Part shown: positions 52,692 through 62,849 of the stretch, in pieces
Position numbering within the stretch: position 1 is the first letter of the stretch
Layout of the letters: every line of letters begins with the position of its first letter
Assembly: GCA_036365515.1 (NCBI GenBank)
Contig: CM070874.1
Span: 172,697,297-172,761,296, forward strand
Direction: 5' to 3'
Source: Torymus aiolomorphi
Lineage: Eukaryota > Arthropoda > Insecta > Hymenoptera > Torymidae
DNA length: 64,000 nucleotides
Translations under genes and position numbers: made by a program
The notes under the pieces: model-generated
Told to the model about the DNA's origin: nothing
Databases searched by the model: none
Seen by the model: only the letters and a program-made list of their open reading frames with translations

Positions 52692-55600
52692 TTAGTCTGA
52701 GTAGATGGTCCTAGCCCTCTTCTTCAGAGGTTCGGAGATAGGTGTAGTCTTCTTTTTCGGGAGCTCCTTCGAGCGACCGATGTCTCCGTCGGGCCGCAGC
52801 TCCTTAAATATCCTGCTCCCCACCACTTCTTGTGCCGCCGTCGCTGCTGTTGTGGGGATGGGGGAGCTCGTTGATTGCTCGGCGCAGGTTGACCAGTTGG
52901 AGCATGTCGAGGCCTGCCCACACACGCTTTCCCCACCACTCCACAGCGTCATCTCGCACTAGCGGATGGAGAAGTGCCCCCACGGGAGACTGTCCGTCTC
53001 GCCAAACGCCAGATGGCACTTGTCGTCGTGGGGGCTGAGCGCGATATTCTGCTCCTTCTCTGTTTGGATGACGTGCAGACGGGAGCGGATGTTGCACAGC
53101 ACCTGCTACTCACGTAGGCAGCACACATATTCCTCGAAGCCGATGTTAGCCTTCACGACCGAGGACTTGACGCCCTTGGCCTTTTTGATGGGCTTCTGGT
53201 CTTCGATACGGACGCCGTACATCTTGCTATGAAGGCCCACGAACTCTAACATGATGTTGCCATTGCATTCGTCCATCATGAGTCCGACCACTTTCTTGTT
53301 TACCCGAGGCATACCAAACTGGTTGGTCTCGGCGAAGTCCGAAGTGCCGAACTCATGAAGGTCGGGCTTCATGGCTTCATACATGTTGAAGTCGCGGACC
53401 TTGTAGATGACGCTGTCCATATCAGTGTAGAGCAGCTTCGAGGGCTCATCCACAGTGCGCTGCATATATTCGTGATGGAAGCAGTATACAAGGGTCTTGG
53501 AAAAATCCAAGACTGCGAGGCCCACGTATACCGGCTTCCTGATGGTGACCTGTGTATGTTTCAGTTGTATGGCCACTAAGTCCTCCCTGAAGACGGCTGT
53601 GCTATGGAAGTTGGGCTTCGCTATGAGGGCCTCAGATTCATAGCGCCCCACCCACTTGCGTACCAGCTTGGCGTCGATCCGCTTAAGCTCGTTCTTTATG
53701 GTCTTGCCGTACACCGCATTGTTGAGCAGCTTGAAGAGGAGTTTCTCTAAGTTATTCTTCGCGTTCTTCATTTTCTCACTGTTCAGCTCGATTTCCGGTT
53801 TCAACCATAACTTCTGATCGAAGCGCAGCGCGCGGTGAACCCTTGTCAAGCGCAAGACGTGTTTCAGGGCCTGTTTGAGAGCGCTATAGTGGATGATATA
53901 GCGCTCCTTGTCGTACAGGGTCGTGAGCAGCTCTCTGTTTCTTACCAGGTGGTGCCATGTGCTCTGGGCAAGGGGCAGATCTCTGTGGGCGTCGTGGAGG
54001 TGCTCTGGGTACTCGAGGTCCACCTCGAAAATGTAGTCCTCGTGGTGATCATCCGGCACATCCCAGAAGTTGTGCTGCTTCACGTCCTCGATCCATCAGA
54101 AGCCTCCGTAGGCCAGAGGTTGCGTCATGGCCCATCCGTAGAGGTTACTCAGATCGAAGTACAGCAGGTACTTCGAATTCCTCTCCGGATTGTAGAAGTC
54201 GCCCATGTAGCGGTTGTTGGCCTTTCCGTAGCGGTTGGAGCATCGACTTACACCATCTCGGATATCTCCCTCCACGAACAGAAGCATGTCGATGTATGTG
54301 AGTAGCTCTAGCTCGACCTTGGTGTACTTGAGCATGGCGTCCCAAGTGAGTCCGGGGGTGGTGTAGTAGTGCGCCGGATCAAGACCGTATACCTCCAAGC
54401 AGTTGTCTCGGAAGTTCTCAAAAACATCGGTAAGTAGCAGCACGTCCGTCTTGAGATAGAGATCGGAGTATTCACCGAGACTCTTAATGTCGAAGGACTG
54501 CCATACCTTCTGATCGTGTTGGTTGTATTCGTCGCTGATCTCGCTGTTTTAGAGGCTGCTGCGAAAATCCTCCTTAGCTGGCAGTTCTTCCTTCTCCAGG
54601 GTGTCGAGGCAGGAGATACAGTCGTAGGGGAATACTCTCTTTCTCCTCAATAGCTGTATCTGCTCAGCCATGTAGCTTTTCTTGAACTCTGGTTCGGCGA
54701 TGTTCCGGCGATCCAGGTAAGACGCCAAATTCACGAGGGAAGAGGCCATGAAGCGGAGCTAGTCAATGAATCGCAGTTGGACCTCAGTGCCCTCAACATA
54801 CTTCGTGAAGGAAATATATTTTTCCTTCGTTTGAGGAATGAGGCTCACTCGATCTCACTCGATCACCGAATCTCGTTGCTATCTCCATGATGAAGAGGTG
54901 GGAGCTGTGTTCGCTCAAGTTGTGGAAAACCACTGGCACGATTCTTGAGTCCTGGTATTACAGGTTGCAGCTGTTGTGTACTGGGCCTCTGTATCTGAAA
55001 CAAACAAAATATATTAGAAAAGAAGCAAAATCGCAAGGTGGTGGGATAAAAAATTGTAAATACTTACTTTCCCGTGAGATGGTAGTGATCCCTGACCTTC
55101 TTGTCCTGGCTGGTAAATGGCTTCCTGCACATGTAGCAGTGTGAAGCCTTTCTGAACTCGTCCTTCTCTCACTGTGTGAGGTCATCCATGGGTCATCCAT
55201 GGGTTGGGGATTCTTCAGAGAATCGTTTAGCTCTTCGGCGAGCTCTCGCAGCTTGTCGACAAACCACTCTGCTGAATTCTGTCCATCTTCTTCGTCCTTC
55301 CTGTAGCTCGTATAGCCGCAGCGAGTCTCGTCGAAGCTGCACTTGAGATAGAAGTCCACACTGAAGGCCTCGTGTCGCTGGTAGGCTCGTTCGTTGTCTG
55401 CTACAGACTTGAGTACGCACTCAAAGTCGGCGTTTACAATGAAGAGCACGCGTTCATGGTTTTTGAAGTTCTTGAACTTAAGAATCTTCTCCTTCTCTGC
55501 GGGCAGCTTCACCTTGCACTTATTGACATGAGCGCAGTCTGCCTCGATTTTTCATCGCTCAAAAAATAGTGAAGGCAGTGATCGCATATGAATGTCTTTG

Positions 55601-56712
55601 CTTTGTGGGATGATACCTGCCTTCAGACTAGACGAGAGAGATCCTTTATTCAGATGTAGTGGAACTTGGATACTACGTCATCCTCCTCTTCTTCTTCACC
55701 CTCATCCATGTTGTGGTCTTGTATGAGCAGAAGGTTGACATATTTCTCCTTCTTGTTTTTTGTCGCATGGCACGGTGATACTTCGAATTTTCCATCTCTC
55801 TTTTTCAATATGTAAAGGTTGATGGAGATGTTGTTCTGACTCTCGAATTTGGCGATCTGTCTCGGTGACACTGGGAACTCACTGCCCTTCAAGTTCAACT
55901 CACCTACAAATGTCTTGTACTTGCTCACTCTAACAGTATTTTTGGTAGCTGGATGTAGCGCCGAGAGTACAGCCAACTGGAAGCACGTATCGTCCTCGTT
56001 TCGCACGTTCATGCAGGCCTCCTTTCTTTTCATTACATCAGGCAGTGGAATGCAGGAGTTTCCCCTCATGGGATTGAACTTATTGACGTTAACAACCAAG
56101 TTCAAGATGTAGCGCAGTGTCCAGTCGGAGTCTCGTTGCTGGAATTCCTCTATTTCGCGGAGGACGGGCTGCTCACTCAGTCAGGTCGGCGGTGTGGTAG
56201 ATTGGAGCGATCTTTGTGTTGAAGTAGAAAATTTCTACAGTCTCCTCATTTCCCGTGACCTTGGTGTACTCAGCAGCGAGCACTACGTTGACCTTGAATG
56301 CGTTTTGTTCCTCGAGAGCTGTCTCGATTTTCGCAATAAAGATGGCTCGAGCGTCTTCGAGGAATGTTGTTGCGTCCAGATGTTGGTGGTTGCTGATAAC
56401 TCCTGTCTTTATGCGGCTATCAAAGGCCGAGTTGACGTCATTCCAGCTGACTCTTACCAAGCCTGCACCACGTATCGCAAAGAAGCTGAGCATGCTCTGT
56501 CGTATGCTGTACAGTACAGCGATGGTCGACTCGCATTTTCGCTTCTCGTGCACGTTCATGCCTGGAGTGTGGAGAAGTCTCTCATATGTCTCGATGTGGT
56601 CAATGATTATGACGTTGACCATTTTCAGCCATGTCGCTGCTCACATTACCTCCTCTCATCAGCTCCAATGCTTGCTGCATGAGCAAGACGGATTCAGAAC
56701 TACCCAAAGCCA
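52692..56712 (-). pseudogene. protein-primed family-B DNA polymerase (P2)
   Basis: ATG at 56712 after a 5' intron. N-terminal part 56622-56173 (KCESTIAVLYSIRQSML); then VNVNKFNPMRGNSCIPLP and the 56105-55650 frame. Exonuclease region 55512-55068 (NADFECVLK, FYLKCSFDET), with the CHxxGKYRGPVHNSC zinc-like block crossing an intron. Palm: YFDLSNLYGWAM (motif A, about 54165), LLNNAVYGKT (motif B, about 53710), YTDMDSVIY (motif C, about 53420). After about 53105 a frameshift leads to IALSPHDDKCHLAFGETD and a Cys/Ser-rich tail ending at 52692. At least five frameshifts; the metal-binding Asp residues remain. Confidence 0.9.
54995..55067 (-). other. 73-bp spliceosomal intron in the P2 polymerase gene
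   Basis: Donor GTAAGTATTT and acceptor TTTGTTTGTTTCAG on the minus strand. Removing it joins the coding frame across the conserved GKYRGP block. Confidence 0.85.
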
Positions 56713-56713
56713 T

Positions 56714-56778
56714 TCTAAGGAAAAAAATGTATTAGTAATCGAGCAATAATGACAAAAAATATGTTGTAGAATACTTAC
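56714..56778 (-). other. 65-bp 5' intron of the P2 polymerase gene
   Basis: Donor CAAGTAAGTATTC, acceptor TTTTTTCCTTAG. The ATG lies one base after the acceptor. Confidence 0.7.
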
Positions 56779-56795
56779 TTGACACTTTCTCGTTA

Positions 56796-56945
56796 TAGTA
56801 GATGTCTAGGAGAGCTACTTGGGGGGTATCCTGGAGAAAATTCAGAGGAGAGCTCGAATCCTAGAAGTCGCAGCAATGATCTTCCTCGATGGGAATGCTA
56901 CTCTCGTAGTAGATGTCTAGGAGAGCTACTTGGGGGTATCCTGGA
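56796..56945. repeat. direct repeat in the polymerase leader
   Basis: GTAGATGTCTAGGAGAGCTA followed by CTTGGGGG and TATCCTGGAGA occurs at about 56799-56837 and 56909-56948. Confidence 0.8.
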
Positions 56946-57051
56946 GATCCTCTCAGGAGAGATTCTTACGTATCCTGGACTAATAATACAGCGATAAAAT
57001 ACTTTCAATGTACCTGGACGTCTTGTACTAGTTCTTGCTGTTTGCGCACAC

Positions 57052-57093
57052 TGAACTGAAATGAGCTCCTCGGCCCGCGTCTCGCCATTTATA
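57052..57093 (-). promoter_or_regulatory. core promoter of the P2 polymerase gene
   Basis: Minus strand TATAAA at 57093-57088 and overlapping Inr words TCAGTT/TCAGTG with A at 57057 or 57052, 36-41 nt downstream. Confidence 0.55.
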
Positions 57094-57129
57094 GGGATCG
57101 CGGCGCAAGCGCTCAATCAATCAGAGAGC

Positions 57130-57280
57130 TCCATGTCATTTTTCCAACAATTTTATGGAGGTTTGAAATTGTGTCAGCCAATTAGAGAGCTCCGTGCAGG
57201 TCTCAATCTGTTGAAAACGTTTTTCCAAAAATTCTATGCAAGTTCGAAATTGCGTCAGCCAATCGGCGAGCTCCATGGTG
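57130..57280. repeat. tandem repeat of about 70 bp in the divergent promoter region
   Basis: Two to three copies of a unit with TTCGAAATTG(T/C)GTCAGCCAAT and GAGAGCTCC. Spacing near 70-110 bp. Possible promoter element array between the polymerase and exonuclease-like genes. Confidence 0.65.
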
Positions 57281-57339
57281 GTAGGGCGGTGCTGGGGGCG
57301 GAGCACTCGCACACGGTGGTGGGGGAATGCCCGTGAGGG

Positions 57340-57375
57340 TATATAATCGGCGCTTCGAGTCGAGGAACTCATTCG
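57340..57375 (+). promoter_or_regulatory. core promoter of the P2 right exonuclease-like gene
   Basis: TATATAAT at 57340 and the Inr word TCATTC with A at 57371, spacing 31. ATG at 57384. Confidence 0.7.
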
Positions 57376-57383
57376 CTCTCACC

Positions 57384-57948
57384 ATGGAGTACGTGGTGGA
57401 CGTCCAGGGCTTCAAAGCCGCTGACAACGAGTTCGTCTACAAGGAGGTGGCCATCGCTGCCATCGAGGATGACTCTATGCCGTCGGTGTATAGCTTCAAA
57501 TCTCCGCATCAGTGGGATGATCTACTGAGTAAATGTAAGAGCACGAATCGCTGGCTGGAGTTGCACTATCACGGTATACCCTGGAGCTCGATAGAAATCC
57601 CATAGACGAAGCTGGTGGAGAGTGTACAGTATGGTTTGGTAGACGCGAAGAAGGTACATGTCAAGGGGCTAGAGAAGAAGGGGTGGTTGCAGGACATATT
57701 GTTAAATACATAAGTATACTTATCTCATGCATAATCTTTGTTTACTTTATCAAACATAATCTTGTAGGACTATATACAATGTCGAGGATATGGGCTATCC
57801 TTCGCTGCGGATACTAAACCAAGAGGAACCATATATACAGTGTACGCATCATACCTTGGGAGATGAACACTGCAACTGCGCCGTCCAGAAGGTGTTCGCA
57901 TTGAAAAAGTGGATACTTGATAACAGCAGCCCACCAGTCATCGATTGA
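57384..57948 (+). pseudogene. exonuclease-like conserved gene (P2 right)
   Basis: Exon 1 57384-57709: MEYVVDVQGFKAADNEFVYK, then HYHGIPWSS, a TAG at 57603-57605, then VHVKGLEKKGWLQDILL. Exon 2 57768-57948: IYNVEDMGYPSLRIL, then CNCAVQKVFALKKWILDN. Same family as P2 left and P3. The D.QGF and HG..W pattern suggests a DEDDh-like nuclease, unproven. It runs toward the right terminus of P2, mirroring the left copy. Confidence 0.72.
57710..57767 (+). other. 58-bp intron with non-canonical donor
   Basis: Protein homology continues from exon 1 ending at 57709 to sequence after CTTGTAG (57767). The donor reads ATAAGTAT, one change from GTAAGTAT. Confidence 0.65.
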
Positions 57949-58073
57949 CAGCGGCTATGTGAGCGCCGACGACAACGCCGTGGATGAAGTGGATTTAAGT
58001 CAATTTATACCTCTATATGTAATGTTAAGTGGAATGTATAATTAATTATTGCAATAATGGAGAGGTAATTGTA

Positions 58074-58119
58074 TGTGGTTGTACCTCACAGGTGGGAGCG
58101 ATGTTTGGGGCTCCCCCTA
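58074..58119 (+). promoter_or_regulatory. shared 3' element, copy 2
   Basis: TTGTACCTCACAGGTGGGAG then CGATGTTTGGGG, about 125 nt after the exonuclease-like stop. Partner of 52215-52260. Confidence 0.45.
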
Positions 58120-58429
58120 TTTACAAAAATAGAAAAATTTTCGTCACTCCATGAATTTTGAATTCCCGCCAGCCTCTGTCGTATAGATGGAAAATTGAAC
58201 GGCGAAACGAAGACAATTTTAGGAGTTGTGATATGACTTTGTTGGTCGATAATATAGTTATCGATCACTAAATTCATATCTATGTTAATTTAAATTTTTA
58301 AATTTTCGCGCCCGCTTCCACTCTTTGATGGTCTGCTACTGCTACTGCTGCAAAGAAGATAGGGTTTCTCGGAAATTCGTCGGCTTGAAAAAATATGTAC
58401 TCCTGATAATGAAAACCTATATAATATAA

Positions 58430-58846
58430 TGAAAGTTTACGTATATAAGGAGCAGAAGACCAAAAATATTACCATTTGTTACCTAGTCAAGCCAGATACC
58501 ACCTCTAGAAGTAATTACCTTCCGAGCCTGGTTCGCAGCCGCTGAGAAGGAGATAGAGGTTGAGGAGGAGAGTGAAGAGGAGATGGACTTTGAGGATGAC
58601 ATGCCAGGAGACGACGACTATGACAGCAATGACATCTTCGTGCTCGAGGACGGGATGGAATTGAGCGATCAATTTATTATCACGCTATTCGAAGGAAGCT
58701 CCCTCAAGCACCACCTCTCCTTCGAGGTCGAGACGCCCAACGAGCCCGACGAAGGTATGGTGGCCATCATGGTAGAAGAGTCTGGGGAGTCGTACGGCTA
58801 CATCCTCGTGCCGAAAGTAATACAGATAAGTGATGCTTGTGACTAA
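58430..58846 (+). pseudogene. small acidic protein near the P2 right end
   Basis: An ATG at 58430 opens a 36-codon frame (MKVYVYKEQKTKNITICYLV). The acidic frame AAEKEIEVEEESEEEMDFED runs from about 58532 through the ATG at 58583 to 58846 (87 residues from that ATG, ending ISDACD). A single frameshift could join them, or the second may be separate. Not recognised. A TATATAAG word lies at 58442. Confidence 0.4.
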
Positions 58847-58849
58847 AGA

Positions 58850-58953
58850 AAATGAAATAAATGAAAAAAAATGAAAAAAATGAAAAAAATGAAAAAAAAT
58901 GAAAAAAATGAAAAAAATGAAAGAAATGAAAAAAATGAAAAAATGAAAAAAAC
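58850..58953. repeat. (ATGAAAAAA)n minisatellite
   Basis: About eleven copies of a 9-10 bp unit, then TTAATTAATTAATTAA. Confidence 0.95.
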
Positions 58954-59109
58954 AATTAATTAATTAATTAACTAACAATACCACCCGCCCTCACACGATG
59001 TGTGAGTGTAGGTGGTTGTCAAGTGTTGGAACACAGCCTGACTTATAGCGGGCACCGCGCCGACTTAGTGGTGGGCAGCGCAAAGACTACGGCTCGCCGC
59101 ATAGTGGAG

Positions 59110-59353
59110 CGCGCGGAACTACATTCCCGGCGGAGCGGCGCTTTAGCGCGAAATTCAAATTTTTTAAATTGGGTTAACAGCCTATATAATATTCTGCTCG
59201 GTTGATAAGGTAGATTTGGATTATCAACTGCGGGTAATGTTGGGTTATCAATCACCCTGGAATTACCGGCCGTCGTCTAGGTAGCAAGGTGGTCTACCGA
59301 CCGAGCGCCAGCTCAGAGGGTAAGTGAGCCCGAATTCCCATGGCTCACCTACT
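59110..59353 (-). repeat. P2 terminal inverted repeat, right
   Basis: Partner of 16451-16695. Ends TCACCTACT. Confidence 0.88.
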
Positions 59354-59359
59354 AGCATC
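59354..59359 (+). repeat. 6-bp target duplication of P2 (right)
   Basis: AGCATC, as at 16445-16450. Confidence 0.9.
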
Positions 59360-59950
59360 ACAACTGCGGGAATTGTTCTTGAATCTTGACAATTCAAATA
59401 ACAGTTAGCATGAGCAGGACCGCGATATTTTCCTGAGAGATGGCAATGATCCCTTACCTTATTATTGTTTTCTAATAATTTGTTAGAAATGTGACAAATT
59501 TTTGAATTGTAATAATTAATCATTTCTATTGGTGTTAAAATTAGCATATGTCGTGGATTTGTATATAAATTAGTAATATTGTCATGTATTACCTTCAATT
59601 CACTAGCAAACCACATAGCTGATTTAATCCCACGATAAAATCTATATTCAGATAAGGGATCATCAAAACTGCACTTCAAATAATATCCTATACTAAACAT
59701 TTCATGTTTTTGAAACGATAAAGTATTAGCGAAACCTTCATCTTCCTGGTTTTCTAGTAGAGGCTTTAACAGACATTCACAATCTGGATACATTGTGAAT
59801 GGTAATCTTTCTTTATAATTAAAATTTTTAAAATAGATAATATCTTTACCTTTTATAGGAAGTTTCACCTTACAATCATTAATATCCAGACATATTTTTT
59901 CATAATCATTAAATTATTTTCATTAAAGAAAAAATTGTAACATTGCGAAT
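59354..59950 (-). pseudogene. DNA polymerase B fragment, exonuclease region (P1 right part)
   Basis: Minus strand from about 59945: CLDINDCKVKLPI, then TMYPDCECLLKPL, SFQKHEMFSIGYYLKCSFDD, EYRFYRG and the zinc-like block VRDHCHLSGKYRGPAHANC to QDSRTIP. It stops at the P2 insertion, and homology resumes at 16450. About 20 bp at the insertion site seem to be missing compared with the family, so the gene was already damaged. P1 ends at about 59950. Confidence 0.88.
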
Positions 59951-60658
59951 TTGCCCCGCACAATGCCAAAGATTTTACTCCGAGCCAAATTTGTAGTTAG
60001 TGAGTGCCAGGCTCAGAGCACCGGCTATCTCCTCGTTGATGAGACTCCTCTCCTGGGCGTGCCGACACGAACGACAGCCTGGAGCGGCTGAAACTCACGG
60101 TGAAGCTGAAAAGCGCGAGAACGGACAACACACGTACACACACTCGCAAAAGAACCACCAGATTAAGTTTTCAATCAGTTTAATTTCTAAATGTACACTC
60201 ACAAATCGCATCCGACAATGATTTCTCGCGCCGCAATTTGTATTCTATAGAACCCGACAATGACTCGTTTCTCGCCTCGTTTACTTTCTTCCTCCTCGCT
60301 ATCCTACTCCACGTTCGCGCCTAACCTCCGATTTCGCCTCCCGCAATTTCCCCGTAGCGACTCGACTCGTGAGAGAGACCGCACTCTCCGCTGCAGGCAC
60401 GCACACCACAGAATTGTGCACTTATCGCTAAGGGCCGAGAGGCAGAAAGAAAGGCCTCTCGGCGACAGCAAGAGGAAACCCTTACCGCGCAGTCTGAAAA
60501 TGGCACCGATGAGCTGCCCCTTTGATCGTTTTGCTCGCTCCTCTCTCTCTCTCTCCGCACTTCACCTCACCTGACTCGCACCACAACCTACTCTCTCTAC
60601 ACAACTACACTCCAACTACTCCCTATACTACTCTCCCAATACTCTCTGCACTACACTC

Positions 60659-60695
<37 letters not shown>

Positions 60696-62320
60696 ACAAC
60701 TCTTCCCACTACTCTATCCAATACTCTCTCCCAAACACTCCACAATACTCTCTGCAACTCGCTAGCACGTCTTTACTGTAGCACGGCTTACTCGAGAATG
60801 ACGCCAAGATGGGTGGCTTGCCGTCTCTTCCTTCTTCTCCACTCTCCTTCCTTTCTTTTTCACGATTTTACACGCTCTTCATTGGCTGTAAATCTCACCT
60901 TTATGCACGTGTTACTCACATTGCGTGTGTGTGAGTTACGCCGCTTTGCATGCGCCAACCAGGAGTCGACAAGCCCCTGGCTCGTGCGCGATTCGGTCGT
61001 CGGGACTGACATCACGCCGATTTATGAAGTAACTTTGTTCATAAATGGTAACGTCAGTGGAGGCGCAGCTTTAATAGCATAGGTGCCTCCACTTCGTACA
61101 TGACTCCCCCGCGCAGCCTGTTATATGGCTGCGCATCGTGGTGGAGTGCGCAGGGGCCGCAATCGTGCAGCCTCTCTCTCCTTCCACCAAGTATGGATGT
61201 GGGGTGGCGGCCCGGGCTACCGCCGTGATATCGCTGCCGCGCCGTTTCTCTCTCTCTCTCCGCAATAATCCTTCTCTCGACAGGACTATATCTCTCCCTG
61301 CCTCTCTCTTCGCAACGTATAGCCAGCCTCGCCTCCTCTCTCTCGCTCCGCTATAATCTCTTCTGTCTCTCCTTCTCTCTCTCGCTCCGCTAGCTATGGA
61401 GTGTAGGGGCAATTACGGCGCTAGGCTGGGGGCCCGGCCTACAGCCGCTCTGCCTTTTTCCCCCCGCTCCTCTCGGCCGGCCGTATCTGCGCCGGTAGCT
61501 ACTGCTGCTATGGGTATGCAGTGCTCTCTCTCCCTCTCTCTCTCAACGCTAAGCTATACGCTCTCTCCCTCTCTCTCGCGCCATACACGTGCACTCAGCT
61601 TGTGCCATTGTCGCCGATATATCTCTCGCTCCCGCTCTCTCTATCTCATTCCTACATGACCGCATTCGCTCTCTCTCACTCACCTTCATCGCGCGCAGGC
61701 AGTCTATCTCTCGCGGTGCGTTCGCGCGCTCCCACCGGTCGTTCGCGCACGCATATATACCGCGGTACATGGTGTTTACGCTCGCTCGAATCTCTGCCCC
61801 GGAGCCGCGTATCTCGGGGCATCGGGTGTGCCTACTGCCGTATCCGTGTCTCGTGTGCTCCCTGTTCGTGTTGTGTCGTGTAGTAGTGGGGTGTGTGTGT
61901 GTGTGTCTCGGCTGTGCTCGCTGCCCGGTTGGTTGCCGTCGCTTCGGCTGTCATGGCTGCTGACGAGATCTCGTGGGCGCACCCGGTCGGCTTAGCTGTT
62001 TTATAAACTCAGCGAGTCGGCGTCGAGCGCGCGAACACGAGGCTCGCTTTTCTTCGCCATTGCTGCAGTCATTGGTGCTGTTTTCCTCGCCACTTCGCTT
62101 CAGGGAAGATTTGGGGCACCTGTGTGCAACAGGTATCTGTGGCCGTGCGGCGTCGTCTGCTGCTTCTACTCTCCCTCCGACAGGAACAACAGAACAGAAA
62201 GAAACAACCATTAGCCTGAGGTACTTACGTACTCGACAGGCACGGTTTCGGGGAAGCAGCTGGCCTTCCGTATTCTTTTTCTTGTGCGGGGAAATTCACC
62301 GTCACAAAATTTAAACATCT
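59951..62320. other. pyrimidine-rich 2.4-kb region, no gene recognised
   Basis: GC- and CT-rich with tracts at 60664-60692 and many CTCTCTC words. Several open frames of 70-190 codons on both strands are low-complexity (Ser/Leu/Arg) and have no recognisable domains. Could be LTR-like or promoter-like sequence. Confidence 0.4.
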
Positions 62321-62499
62321 ATCACTGTGCACGAATGAACGTGTACGAGTTATTTATATTGTTAGAGTTTGTCAACGAGAAGAAATAAAAGGGAAAATTA
62401 AGACTTCGAGAGTCTATGCAATCAACTCTACTCGCAAGTAAAAGTTGATTACCGAAAAAGGTGTGAACGTAAAATGCGTTCAAATAAAATAGGCAAAGT

Positions 62500-62700
62500 A
62501 TAAAGTGTCTTATTCGCAAATAAGACAACAAAGTATAGGCAATGTAACTGTAGGCAATAAATGTAGGCAAAGTATCGGCAATAAGGCAAAGTATAGGTAA
62601 AATCGATAAGGGCAAAGTAATAAATAAAGTAAAGGCAATAATATGTCTTAGTCTTAGTGTAGGCAAATGTACGCAACAAGTATAGGCAAAAGTATACGGG
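62500..62700. repeat. degenerate AGGCAAAGTAT repeats
   Basis: About fourteen loose copies of words such as TAGGCAAAGTA and AGGCAATAA. The Tyr/Leu-rich minus frames across it follow from the repeat. Confidence 0.7.
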
Positions 62701-62849
62701 AAAAGTAACAAGGCATGTGCATAAAGCACCTGAATAGTGGCTGCTGCAGACCTCTATATGTATACTCATTGAAGTATTTTTCATTGAAGGTTGCTCGTCG
62801 GTGCTTGCCATCTGGCGGACACTTCGGGTACTTCAATCCCGAACAATCA

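Noticed and set aside
60260..62314. Many frames of 70-190 codons
   Set aside because: Low-complexity CT-rich sequence, no domains, frames on all strands.
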